Positions 1-7,274 of a stretch of 14,492 nt of DNA are shown piece by piece. The position numbers and the translations under genes are program-made. Numbering within the stretch: the first letter of the stretch is position 1; each line of letters opens with the position of its first letter. Source of the stretch: DAIDJM01 sp964250215 (GTDB taxonomy: Bacteria > Pseudomonadota > Alphaproteobacteria > Acetobacterales > Acetobacteraceae); the NCBI GenBank assembly GCA_964250215.1, contig CAXUEX010000067.1, positions 1 to 14,492 on the forward strand, in the 5' to 3' direction. The notes under the pieces are model-generated. The model was not told the DNA's origin. It saw only the letters and a program-made list of their open reading frames with translations, and searched no databases.

Positions 1-21
1 CCCCCCCCCCCCCCCCCCCCC
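1..21. other. Terminal homopolymer of 21 C, probable contig-end artefact
   Basis: The window opens with 21 consecutive C on the plus strand (G on the coding strand of otsA). It falls exactly where OtsA proteins carry a conserved hydrophobic strand, and would encode only glycines. A homopolymer at the extreme edge that destroys a conserved motif is more like read-through of poly-G base calls or an assembly end than biology. A genuine slippage tract inside otsA is the less likely alternative. Confidence 0.75.
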
Positions 22-688
22 GCCGCACCCGCCGCCCCGCCACCTGCAATTCGCTCGAACCCGGCAGCCGCACCGCGCCGGCCAGACGCTGCGCCGCCGC
101 CAGGAAATTCTCCACATCGTTCTGCGTCTGCAACCCGATCAGGTCGGCCCCCAGCAGATCCCGCACCAGCGCCCCGGCCTGCGGCACGCTGCACAGCATG
201 TCGGGCGAGGGAAACGGAATGTGCAGAAAGAAGCCGATCGGCGAATCCACGCCGCGCGCCCGCAATATCGCCGGCATCGCCATCAGATGATAATCGTGAA
301 TCCAGATCAGATCGCCGGCCCGCAGCAGCGGCAGCAGCGTCTCCGCCATGCGCTGGTTCACGTCGCGATACACCTGCGCGCTGCGCCGGTCGAAACTCAT
401 GTTGTCCGGCATCGAATGCAGCAGCGGCCACAGCGTGCCGTTGGAAAAATCGTTGTAATACCGATCGTGTTCCTCGCGCGTCAGGTCGATCGTCGCATAG
501 CGCACCGCGCCCACCTGCGCCGTCTGCACCGTGCGGCACGATCCCTCGCCGATATTGCCGCTCCAGCCGAACCAGATGCCGCCACGCTTGGCCATCACCC
601 CATCCAGCGCCACAGCCAGCCCACCGGCCTGCACGGCGCCCTCGCGCGGCACCTGCACCCGGTTGGAAACAACGACGATGCGGTTCAT
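1..688 (-). CDS. otsA: OtsA, trehalose-6-phosphate synthase (3' partial)
   Basis: GT20 glycosyltransferase that joins a nucleotide-activated glucose to glucose-6-phosphate to give trehalose-6-phosphate. About 222 trustworthy residues are present, roughly the N-terminal half of a usual 450-490. Motifs: VVVSNRV with R10, GGLA at 22-25, WFGWSG at 39-44, Y78, W87 in NGTLWPLLH, D132 in HDYHLM, H156 in GFFLHIPFPSP; the offset from E. coli (Y76, W85, D130, H154) is a constant +2. The donor-binding half is outside the window. The ATG at 686-688 shares ATGA with the treY stop and has a strong ribosome site. After GRRVR (to about 23) the family normally continues with a segment like V-G-A-F-P-I-G-I-D, but here it runs into glycine codons from the terminal poly-C, so the last 7 codons are probably not genuine. 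No otsB is visible. Confidence 0.93.
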   Translation of the reverse strand, partial: MNRIVVVSNRVQVPREGAVQAGGLAVALDGVMAKRGGIWFGWSGNIGEGSCRTVQTAQVGAVRYATIDLTREEHDRYYNDFSNGTLWPLLHSMPDNMSFDRRSAQVYRDVNQRMAETLLPLLRAGDLIWIHDYHLMAMPAILRARGVDSPIGFFLHIPFPSPDMLCSVPQAGALVRDLLGADLIGLQTQNDVENFLAAAQRLAGAVRLPGSSELQVAGRRVRRGGGGGG

Positions 689-3447
689 CCACCCTCCAGC
701 AGCGCCACCGGCAGCGCCGACAACGCGCGATCCAGTTCCAGCCGGGACCCCTCGACGGCTAACGCGCCATCCGTCAACGCGTTCATCCATCGCACCCCCG
801 ACAGGCCCCCCGGCAGCACCACCGCGGTACCCTGCCACGCCTCGGTATGTGGTAGATCATCCACCACAAGGCGCGCGACATGTTTTGAAATAATCGTGAT
901 CGAATGCGCCTCGCCGCAGCTCCGGGCGAACGCCAGGGCATGCTGGGCGAGCGGCCCCTCCACGGCAAGTTTCGTATAGAGGCCGCGCAGGAACAGCTCC
1001 GGCCGTCGCGTCCGCGCCTGCAGCGCCCGGTGCAGCACCGCCTGCTTCACCCGCCCGTCGCGCCACGCGCCCAGCAACGCCGCCGGCGCATCCCCCGCCG
1101 CCAGCGCCGCCTGCCGCGCCGAAAAATCCACCGGTCGCCGGTTGTCGGGATCGACGAGGGAAAAATCCCAGAACTCCGTCCCCTGATACAAGTCCGGAAC
1201 ACCGGGACACGTCGTGCGCAGCAGCACCTGCCCCAGGCTGCCCACCGCGCCTGCCGCCGCGATGCGCTGCACAAAGCCGTGCAGATCGGCCACCACCTGC
1301 GCCGGCCGCTCCGCATCCAGCGTCGCCGTCAGAAAATCCTGGCAAGCCTGCTCGTAAGCCTCGTCCGGCACCGCCCAGCCGGAATGCCGCTTCGCCTCGC
1401 GCAGCGCCTTCGTCTGCCACGCCGCCACGCGCTCGCGGAACGCCGCCAGCCCCTCCCGGTCGTCCGGCAGCAAATCCAGCGGCCAAGCGCCGATCAGCGT
1501 CTCATACAGCATGATCTCGTCCGCCGGGTCGGGCGCCGGGCCCCCCAGATCGCGCCGCAGCGACGCATTCAGCCGCATCCAGCGGTTCAGCGCCGCGTCC
1601 CATTCTTCGGGAATTTCGCTGATCGCCGCCAGCCGCGTCCGCGTGTCCTCGCCGCGCTTGTGGTCGTGCGTCGCGGTGGCCAGCAGCGCGCGTGGAAAAT
1701 TCCTGCCCCGCGCCGCCGCCGCCGCATGTAACGCGCCGTCGCCGATCGCGAACTGCCCCGGGTCGCTGCCCACCTCGTTGCGCGAAAGCAACCGACCGTA
1801 GCGGTAGAACGCCGTGTCCTCCACCGATTTCGCCGCCGTCGGCGCCGAAAGCTGCTGAAACCGCACCATCGCCCGCAGCCATTCCCGACGTCGCGTCCCC
1901 GGCGGCACCTCGCGCAAGCCCTCGCCGGTCAACCAGCCGGCCAGCAATTCCAGCAGCGGCCGGTCCACCGCCCGCACGCTGCGCCGCGCCCCCGCCAGCG
2001 CCCGCTCCATCTCCCGCCGGTCCGCCGCCGAAAGCGCCCCCGCCCCGGCATAAATCCGGTAGGCATGAAAATGCACCAGCAGCTCCAGCAGCGTGCGCAC
2101 GATGCCGGTCAGCGTGTAATCCCGCGTCGCCGGGCTGCGCCGCGCAATCCGGTGCAGCGCCACCGCCGTGTTGAACAGCTCGGAGGAAAGGCTCTCGGCC
2201 AAAATCTGCCGCCGCGCCGGCACGGTTTCGGCATCGAAATCGCCCGGCCGCCCGGTCCGCTCGCACCAGATGCGCGTAATCTCCGCCTCGCCCGCCGCAT
2301 CGTGCAGCACCGCCGCCGCCTCCGCCATGAAATCGTAGCCGGTCGTGCCGTCCGTCAGCCATTCCCGCGGCAGCGACTCATACGTCGCGAGGATCTTCTC
2401 CACCCAGATCACCGGCGTCTCGTCGCGCAATCCTTCCGGCCGCAAAGCCCGCAAACTCTCCAGCCGCCGGCGCAATTTCCGGCAATAGCCGCGCGGATCG
2501 GCCAGCCCGTCCACGTGATCGATGCGCACCCCATCGATCAGCCCCTCTTCGTAGAGCGAAAATATCTTCGCGTGAATCGCATCGAAAACAAGCGGCAATT
2601 CGGCGCGGATGCCGGCAAGCTGGTTCACGTCGAAAAATCGCCGCCAGTTGATCTCGTCCGATGCCGCACGCCACCACGCCAGCCGGAAATTCTGCCGCTC
2701 CAACAATTGATGCAGCCGGTCGCGCCCCGCCGCATCGGCCGGATCGTACAGCGCCAGCGTCTCCGCGATCGCCGCCGCGTTCTCCGGCCGCTGCAATTCC
2801 TCGCGCGCCGCCGCCGCCGCTTCCCGCGCCGCCCGCGCCTCGCCCGGCAGATCGCCGAACGCCCGCGCCGTCGCTTCCAAAGGCCCGCCCTCGCGCAGCA
2901 GCACCGCCGCATAGTCGCGCGGCTGGATCGGAAACCGGTTGCCGTAATAATCCGCGAACAGCCTACCGTCCGCCGCATCGAATTTCAGCGTGATCTCGCC
3001 CGCCGCCAGCGCCTCGCCATAAGCGCGGCCCAGAAACGGCGCCAGCATCCGCCCGCGCTGCGTCGCATCCGGCGGGTCCCAGTCGATGTCGAAAAACGCC
3101 GCGTAAGGGCTCGCCCGCCCCCATTCCAGCACATCCAGCCACCACGCATTGTCGGCGCCGCCCACCCCCATGTGGTTCGGCACAATGTCCAGGATCAGCC
3201 CCATGCCGCGCGCCCGCAACGCCGCCACCAACCGCCGCAGCGCCGCCTCGCCACCCAGTTCCGGATCGATATGGTCCGGATCCACAACATCGTAGCCGTG
3301 CCGCGACCCCGGCCGCGACGTCAGCAGCGGCGACGCATAGACATGCGTGATCCCCAACCGGTCCAGATACGGCACCAGCGCCGCCGCCCGGTCCAACGGG
3401 AAATCCTTGTGAAACTGGAACCGTGCCGTAGCCAGCAACGCTTTCAT
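685..3447 (-). CDS. treY: TreY, malto-oligosyltrehalose synthase
   Basis: Converts the reducing-end alpha-1,4 linkage of a maltooligosaccharide into an alpha,alpha-1,1 linkage, giving maltooligosyltrehalose for TreZ. GH13, 920 residues, at the long end of the bacterial family. The start is fixed by family homology: ATARFQFHKDFPLDRAA and LDRLGITHVYASPLL follow directly from the ATG at 3445-3447. Catalytic and signature motifs: DIVPNHMGVGG, nucleophile D310 in GVRIDHVDGLADP, acid/base E350 in WVEKILA, FYRYGRLLSRNEVGSDP, and D595 in ATHDHKRGEDTRTR. The C-terminal part has PGVPDLYQGTEFWDFSLVDPDNRRPVDF. An alanine/glutamate-rich stretch at about residues 203-220 is probably a helical insert. The ribosome site (GGGG, 3452-3455) is weak. 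The gene follows a 114-nt gap after malQ, and its TGA overlaps the otsA ATG by 4 nt. No trehalose-specific debranching enzyme is beside it in the window. Confidence 0.96.
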   Translation of the reverse strand: MKALLATARFQFHKDFPLDRAAALVPYLDRLGITHVYASPLLTSRPGSRHGYDVVDPDHIDPELGGEAALRRLVAALRARGMGLILDIVPNHMGVGGADNAWWLDVLEWGRASPYAAFFDIDWDPPDATQRGRMLAPFLGRAYGEALAAGEITLKFDAADGRLFADYYGNRFPIQPRDYAAVLLREGGPLEATARAFGDLPGEARAAREAAAAAREELQRPENAAAIAETLALYDPADAAGRDRLHQLLERQNFRLAWWRAASDEINWRRFFDVNQLAGIRAELPLVFDAIHAKIFSLYEEGLIDGVRIDHVDGLADPRGYCRKLRRRLESLRALRPEGLRDETPVIWVEKILATYESLPREWLTDGTTGYDFMAEAAAVLHDAAGEAEITRIWCERTGRPGDFDAETVPARRQILAESLSSELFNTAVALHRIARRSPATRDYTLTGIVRTLLELLVHFHAYRIYAGAGALSAADRREMERALAGARRSVRAVDRPLLELLAGWLTGEGLREVPPGTRRREWLRAMVRFQQLSAPTAAKSVEDTAFYRYGRLLSRNEVGSDPGQFAIGDGALHAAAAARGRNFPRALLATATHDHKRGEDTRTRLAAISEIPEEWDAALNRWMRLNASLRRDLGGPAPDPADEIMLYETLIGAWPLDLLPDDREGLAAFRERVAAWQTKALREAKRHSGWAVPDEAYEQACQDFLTATLDAERPAQVVADLHGFVQRIAAAGAVGSLGQVLLRTTCPGVPDLYQGTEFWDFSLVDPDNRRPVDFSARQAALAAGDAPAALLGAWRDGRVKQAVLHRALQARTRRPELFLRGLYTKLAVEGPLAQHALAFARSCGEAHSITIISKHVARLVVDDLPHTEAWQGTAVVLPGGLSGVRWMNALTDGALAVEGSRLELDRALSALPVALLEGG
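692..697 (-). promoter_or_regulatory. Strong ribosome binding site of otsA within the end of treY
   Basis: The coding strand reads GGAGGG, with GGAGG ending 4 nt before the otsA ATG, inside the Leu-Glu-Gly-Gly codons that close treY. With the ATGA overlap this fixes the otsA start and suggests translational coupling or efficient re-initiation. Confidence 0.75.
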
Positions 3448-3561
3448 GCAACCCCGATATCATTCGTTTATCGATCCGCCCCCGCGAAAGCGGGGGAGGG
3501 GGACCATGCGAAGCATGGGGGAGGGGCGAAGCCCGTCTTACCCATCTCGCAACAAAACCAC
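3448..3561 (-). other. Intergenic gap between malQ and treY
   Basis: This 114-nt gap is the only real non-coding stretch of the window. It contains a three-hairpin repeat cluster (3479-3534) flanked by about 27 nt after malQ (3535-3561) and about 30 nt before treY (3448-3478), which includes a weak GGGG ribosome site at 3452-3455. I see no convincing -35/-10 pair and no T-run after a stem, so neither an internal promoter nor an intrinsic terminator can be claimed. An RNA-processing or partial-attenuation role is possible. Confidence 0.8.
3479..3534. repeat. Cluster of three GAA-loop hairpins, probable dispersed palindromic repeat
   Basis: On the plus strand three inverted repeats follow one another: CCCCCGC-GAAA-GCGGGGG (3479-3496, 7-bp stem), CCATGC-GAA-GCATGG (3504-3518, 6-bp stem) and GGGC-GAA-GCCC (3524-3534, 4-bp stem). 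They are joined by G-rich spacers (GAGGGGGA-like). Such tandem short stems with GAA/TTC loops, set between genes, resemble interspersed palindromic repeats common in alphaproteobacterial genomes; family membership is from memory, not a search. No T-run follows the stems on the transcribed strand, so a classic terminator is unlikely. Confidence 0.7.
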
Positions 3562-5526
3562 TCAGCGGCCGCCCCGCGTCCGCCCGATCCGCTGCAAAAC
3601 CTGCCGCCGCGCCGCGAATTCGCCCGGCAAATCCGCCGGCAGCCGCCGCCGCCAGTTCGGATGCTCGTCCGTGGTGTTCGGCAGGTTTGGCTGCTCAGCC
3701 AACCCCAGCACATCCTCGATGGGCAGGATCGCCAGCGCGCACGCCCCATCCGCCACGTGCACGCACGCCGCCGCCGCCACATCCTCGCCCCGGTCCTCCG
3801 CCGGCATCTCGCCCGCCGCCGCGCCGCTCGCCGTCATCGCGTGCCACAACCGCCCGCGATCTGTGCGGCGCTCATCCCGGTCGCCATCGCCCAGCGTGCC
3901 CAGCCGCTCGCGCCACGCCAGATCGCTGCCGCGCCACCACCCCGCCACGGTCGCCAGATCGTGCGTGCTCGTCATGCCCGCCGCCAGGCGGGTCCACTGC
4001 GCGGGCGGAACAAACGCCTGCTGCCGGTCGCGCTCGAACCACAGCACCCGCATGCCATGGATGCCGCGCGCCGCCAGCATGTCCTGAAACCCGTCCGGCA
4101 CGGTCCCCAGATCCTCGGCCAGCACAACCGCCCGCTGCCGGAACGATTCCAGCGTCAGCAGCCGCAGCAGATCGGCCTCGGGATAGGCCAGATACGTGCC
4201 CTCCGCCGCACTCGCCCCCTCCGGCACCACCCAAAGCCGCCGCAGCCCCATCGCATGGTCGATCCGCACGCCGCCTGCATGTGCCAGCGAAACCCGCAGC
4301 ATATCCAGGAACGCGGAAAATCCCCCCGCCCGCAGCCCGGCCGGCGAAAGCGCGGCCAGCCCCCAATTCTGACCAGCCTTCTGAAACAAATCCGGGGGCG
4401 CCCCGATCGACAGCGGCAGAATCTGCGAAGACTGCGACCAGGCCTGGCTGCCGCTCGCATCCACCCCCACCGCCAGATCGGCAATCAGCCCGATCGCCAT
4501 GCCGGCATCGCGTGCCGCCGCCTGCGCCTGCTGCAAGCCCCGATCCGCCAGGAATTGCAGGAACGCATGAAAATCCACCTGCCGCCGGTAATCGCGGCAG
4601 AACGCCGCCACCTGCGGCCTCGCCGGATCGCGAAACGCCGATGGCCAGCACCGCCAATCCCAGAATTTCGCGCTTTGGCGATAGAAATACGCGTGCAGCG
4701 CCTCGAACTGCGCGTGCCGCTCCAGCGCCTCGCCGCGCGCCTGCCGGAATGCGTGGAAATCCTCCATCAGCTCGCCATCCGCCCGCGCCGCGGCGAAGAT
4801 CGACCGCATGCGATCCAACCGCGCCGAAGCCGCTTCCGGCCAATCCACCAGCGCCGAAGCCTCCAGTGCCGCCGCCCGCTCCGCCCAGCCCGGTTCGGCA
4901 CCATCGTCCACCGCGCAATGCAGCACGTTCAGCGCCACCCGGCTCGACGGCGCGTAGGGACCAAAACGATCCGGATCAGCACTAAATTGCGCGTGCACCG
5001 GGCTGATCGCCACCGCCTGCGCGCCGTATCCGCCCGCCAGCCGCGCGAAATCCGCCAGCGCCGCAAAATCGCCGATCCCCGCATCGCCGGCGCGCCGCAA
5101 GCCATAAAGCTGCACCGCGATCCCCCAGGCCCGGCCGCCCGGCACCAGCTCCGCCAACGTGCAGCCGCTCGGCGGCGCCACCGCCAAGGTGCAGGGTGTG
5201 CGCCCCAGAACCAGCGAATGATAGCCGGCCTCCAGTATCGCCGGGATCGTGCAGCCATCGGGAGCTTCCGTGGCCGTTCCCTCGAAGCGCCGGCCGTCCT
5301 CCAGCACCAGTTCGTATTTCGCCGCCGCCGCCGGCAGAAAAACCGGCCGCGCTACGTCCGCCGTCACCAGCGGCGGCAATTTCGGCCGCTCCGCCGCATT
5401 GCCGAGCGCCCCCAGCACCGCCTGCAAGGTCGGCACGCCCACCGCGTGCCGCTCGCCGAAGATGTCGAACCAGAATGTTGCGACACCCAACTGCCGCGCC
5501 CGCTCTCGCAACTCGTCGTCGTTCAT
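3562..5526 (-). CDS. malQ: MalQ, 4-alpha-glucanotransferase (amylomaltase)
   Basis: GH77 enzyme that transfers alpha-1,4-glucan segments between maltooligosaccharides and to glucose; here it could lengthen short oligomers left by TreY/TreZ or GlgE and feed them back. It has 654 residues. Catalytic residues: nucleophile D423 in VRIDHAMGL, acid/base E471 in LAEDLGTV, D523 in TSTHDLATVAGWW. Also seen are YAPSSRVALNVLH, GLIADLAVGVDASGSQAW, GAPPDLFQKAGQNWGL, and the family C-terminal signature EDVLGLAEQPNLPNT...EHPNWRRRLP. The N-terminal about 130 residues are a less conserved extension found in many bacterial MalQ proteins. The ATG at 5524-5526 is 4 nt after the treZ stop, with a partial ribosome site (GGAA, 5534-5537) inside treZ, suggesting coupled translation. 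A 114-nt gap with hairpins follows. All key residues are intact. Confidence 0.95.
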   Translation of the reverse strand: MNDDELRERARQLGVATFWFDIFGERHAVGVPTLQAVLGALGNAAERPKLPPLVTADVARPVFLPAAAAKYELVLEDGRRFEGTATEAPDGCTIPAILEAGYHSLVLGRTPCTLAVAPPSGCTLAELVPGGRAWGIAVQLYGLRRAGDAGIGDFAALADFARLAGGYGAQAVAISPVHAQFSADPDRFGPYAPSSRVALNVLHCAVDDGAEPGWAERAAALEASALVDWPEAASARLDRMRSIFAAARADGELMEDFHAFRQARGEALERHAQFEALHAYFYRQSAKFWDWRCWPSAFRDPARPQVAAFCRDYRRQVDFHAFLQFLADRGLQQAQAAARDAGMAIGLIADLAVGVDASGSQAWSQSSQILPLSIGAPPDLFQKAGQNWGLAALSPAGLRAGGFSAFLDMLRVSLAHAGGVRIDHAMGLRRLWVVPEGASAAEGTYLAYPEADLLRLLTLESFRQRAVVLAEDLGTVPDGFQDMLAARGIHGMRVLWFERDRQQAFVPPAQWTRLAAGMTSTHDLATVAGWWRGSDLAWRERLGTLGDGDRDERRTDRGRLWHAMTASGAAAGEMPAEDRGEDVAAAACVHVADGACALAILPIEDVLGLAEQPNLPNTTDEHPNWRRRLPADLPGEFAARRQVLQRIGRTRGGR

Positions 5527-5530
5527 GCGG

Positions 5531-7246
5531 TCATTCCGGGCCGCTTATGAAGGCGGCCGTGCAATACCCCGGCAACCAACCCGCATCCATCGGCCCACTC
5601 GCGAAAATCATCCCGGCCGGCGCCGCGAAATCCACCGCAGCCGCGCCCAGATTGGCCGCCAGCGTCAGCCGCCTGCCATCGCCGAGCCGCCAAGCGGCCC
5701 GCACCGCCGTCGCGCCGATCGCTTCGGCCCCCAGGCTCCGGCATCCCACAATCCCCGGCACCACAAGCGCGTGCCGCAATCGCAACAATTCGGCATGCAA
5801 ATCCCGCATCTCGCCCGCATCGCCCACCGCCACGCGCGACGCCTCGAACGTCGCCGCATCGTTCGGATCTGGGATCCGCGCCCGCCGCGCCGCGTCCTGA
5901 AACGCCGCGAAATGGCTGAATTCCCGCCGCCGCCCCTCGCGCACCAGCGCCGCCAGCTCCGGATTGTGATTGGTAAAGAACAGGAACGGCCGCGCCGTCC
6001 CGCTTTCTTCGCCCATGAACAGCAGCGGCACGAACGGCGAGAGCAGCAGCAGCGCCGCCGCCGCCCGCACGCCCGCCGCAGGCGCCAGCGCCAGCAGCCG
6101 CTCGCCCATCGCCCGGTTGCCGATCTGATCGTGGTTCTGCAGGCAGATCACGAACGCCGTCGTCGGCAGATGCGCCGAAGGCTCGCCGCGCGCGCCATGA
6201 TGCGGCGTCGTCTCGCCCTGATACACAAACCCCTCGGCGAGCGCCCGCGCCAATTGCCGCGCCGGATCCTGATAGCCGGCGTAATACCCTTCGTTCTCGC
6301 CGGTCAGCAGCACGTGCACGCAATGGTGCCAGTCGTCGCTCCATTGCGCATCGAACCCCGGCGCATCCGGTCCCTGGCGCAGCAGCGAAGCCCGGTTGCC
6401 CTCATGCTCCAGCACCAGGTGCACGTCCCGGTCCACGCCTGCCCGCAATGAAGCCGCCAGCACCGGCAAGAAATCCTGTGGCGAAATCGCATGCACCGCA
6501 TCGAAGCGCAGCCCGTCGAACCGGTATTCCACCAGCCACATCAACGCATTGTCGATGAAATACTGCCGCACTTCCTGTCGAGTGAAATCGATCGCCGCGC
6601 CCCAGGGCGTATGCACCTCGGGATCGAAGAATGGCTTTGCATACACATGCAGATACGCGCCATCCGGCCCAAAATGGTTGTACACCACGTCCAGCAGCAC
6701 CATCAGCCCCAGCCCGTGCGCCGCATCCACCAGCCGCTTCAGTTCCGCCGGCGTTCCATAAGCCTCGTCCGGCGCATACGGCAGCACGCCATCATACCCC
6801 CAGTTCCGCCGCCCCGGAAAATCCGCCACCGGCATCAGCTCGATGGTCGTGATCCCCAGCGCCGCCAGCTCCGGCAGCATGGCCCGCACTCCGTCGAACC
6901 CGCCCACCAGCCCCACATGCACTTCGTAGATCACCGCCTCGTGCCAAGGCCGGTTCCGCCAATCGTCGTGCTCCCAAGCATAGTCGGGATCGACGAGCAC
7001 GCTCCACCCGTGCACATCGCCATCCTGCGCCCGCGAAGCCGGATCCGGCACCGCCAACCCATCGGGCAGCACGAACCGATACCGTGACCCCGCGCGCGCT
7101 TCCGTTTTTACTTCGAACCAACCATCCGCCGCCAGCGGCATCGCTACCGACCGCTCTCCCACCTCCAGCGTCACGCCGTCCACGGAAGGCGCCCACAACC
7201 GGAACAACACTCCGCCATCCGCCAGGATTTCCGGCCCGAACCTCAT
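5531..7246 (-). CDS. treZ: TreZ, malto-oligosyltrehalose trehalohydrolase
   Basis: Hydrolyses the alpha-1,4 bond next to the terminal trehalosyl group made by TreY, releasing free trehalose; cytosolic GH13. The product is 571 residues, normal for the family. It opens with a CBM48-like module (MRFGPEILADGGVLFRLWAP), then the barrel with YEVHVGLVGGFDG, ELMPVADFPGRRNWGYDG and VVYNHFGPDGAYL. Catalytic residues: D249 in DGLRFDAVHAI, E280 in VLEHEGN, D373 in QNHDQIGNR; the spacing matches the archaeal enzyme. The frame stays open upstream to 7654 inside glgB, but those extra residues read like out-of-frame GlgB and carry no TreZ homology, so I start at the ATG 7244-7246. It lies 26 nt after glgB; the site before it (GGGA at 7249-7252) is weak and close. 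The gene ends 4 nt before malQ. It is separated from its partner treY by malQ. Confidence 0.95.
   Translation of the reverse strand: MRFGPEILADGGVLFRLWAPSVDGVTLEVGERSVAMPLAADGWFEVKTEARAGSRYRFVLPDGLAVPDPASRAQDGDVHGWSVLVDPDYAWEHDDWRNRPWHEAVIYEVHVGLVGGFDGVRAMLPELAALGITTIELMPVADFPGRRNWGYDGVLPYAPDEAYGTPAELKRLVDAAHGLGLMVLLDVVYNHFGPDGAYLHVYAKPFFDPEVHTPWGAAIDFTRQEVRQYFIDNALMWLVEYRFDGLRFDAVHAISPQDFLPVLAASLRAGVDRDVHLVLEHEGNRASLLRQGPDAPGFDAQWSDDWHHCVHVLLTGENEGYYAGYQDPARQLARALAEGFVYQGETTPHHGARGEPSAHLPTTAFVICLQNHDQIGNRAMGERLLALAPAAGVRAAAALLLLSPFVPLLFMGEESGTARPFLFFTNHNPELAALVREGRRREFSHFAAFQDAARRARIPDPNDAATFEASRVAVGDAGEMRDLHAELLRLRHALVVPGIVGCRSLGAEAIGATAVRAAWRLGDGRRLTLAANLGAAAVDFAAPAGMIFASGPMDAGWLPGYCTAAFISGPE
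5539..5558. repeat. Inverted repeat just upstream of the malQ start
   Basis: GGCCGC (5539-5544) and GCGGCC (5553-5558) form a 6-bp stem with an 8-nt loop, at the very end of treZ and 13 nt before the malQ ATG. It could hold the weak malQ ribosome region near a structure, but short GC stems arise easily in this composition, so function is only a guess. Confidence 0.35.
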
Positions 7247-7260
7247 CGTCCCGGCGCGAC

Positions 7261-7274
7261 GAGCGGAACCGCTC
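7261..7274. repeat. Palindrome in the glgB-treZ gap
   Basis: The 14-nt plus-strand sequence GAGCGGAACCGCTC is a near-perfect self-complementary palindrome (GAGCGG/CCGCTC around AA) spanning the glgB stop and the start of the 26-nt gap, 14 nt before treZ. In RNA it would give a 5-bp stem with a 4-nt loop. No T-run follows. It may be an mRNA structure between the two cistrons or chance. Confidence 0.35.

Noticed and set aside
3479..3496. Intrinsic terminator after malQ
   Set aside because: The 7-bp GC stem is strong, but on the transcribed minus strand it is followed by CGGATCGATAAACG, with no run of T.
3468..3782. Small minus-strand frame covering the repeat and the end of malQ
   Set aside because: It overlaps malQ out of frame, and its tail is a translation of the hairpin repeat, a common source of false short proteins.
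2065..5550. Very long plus-strand open frame (1161 codons) running through treY, the intergenic gap and malQ
   Set aside because: It lies in the register antisense to both genes codon by codon. Stops there would need TTA, CTA or TCA codons on the sense strand, which are rare in this GC-rich genome, and malQ and treY happen to share a frame. The predicted protein is rich in Arg, His, Pro and Gln without any recognisable domain.
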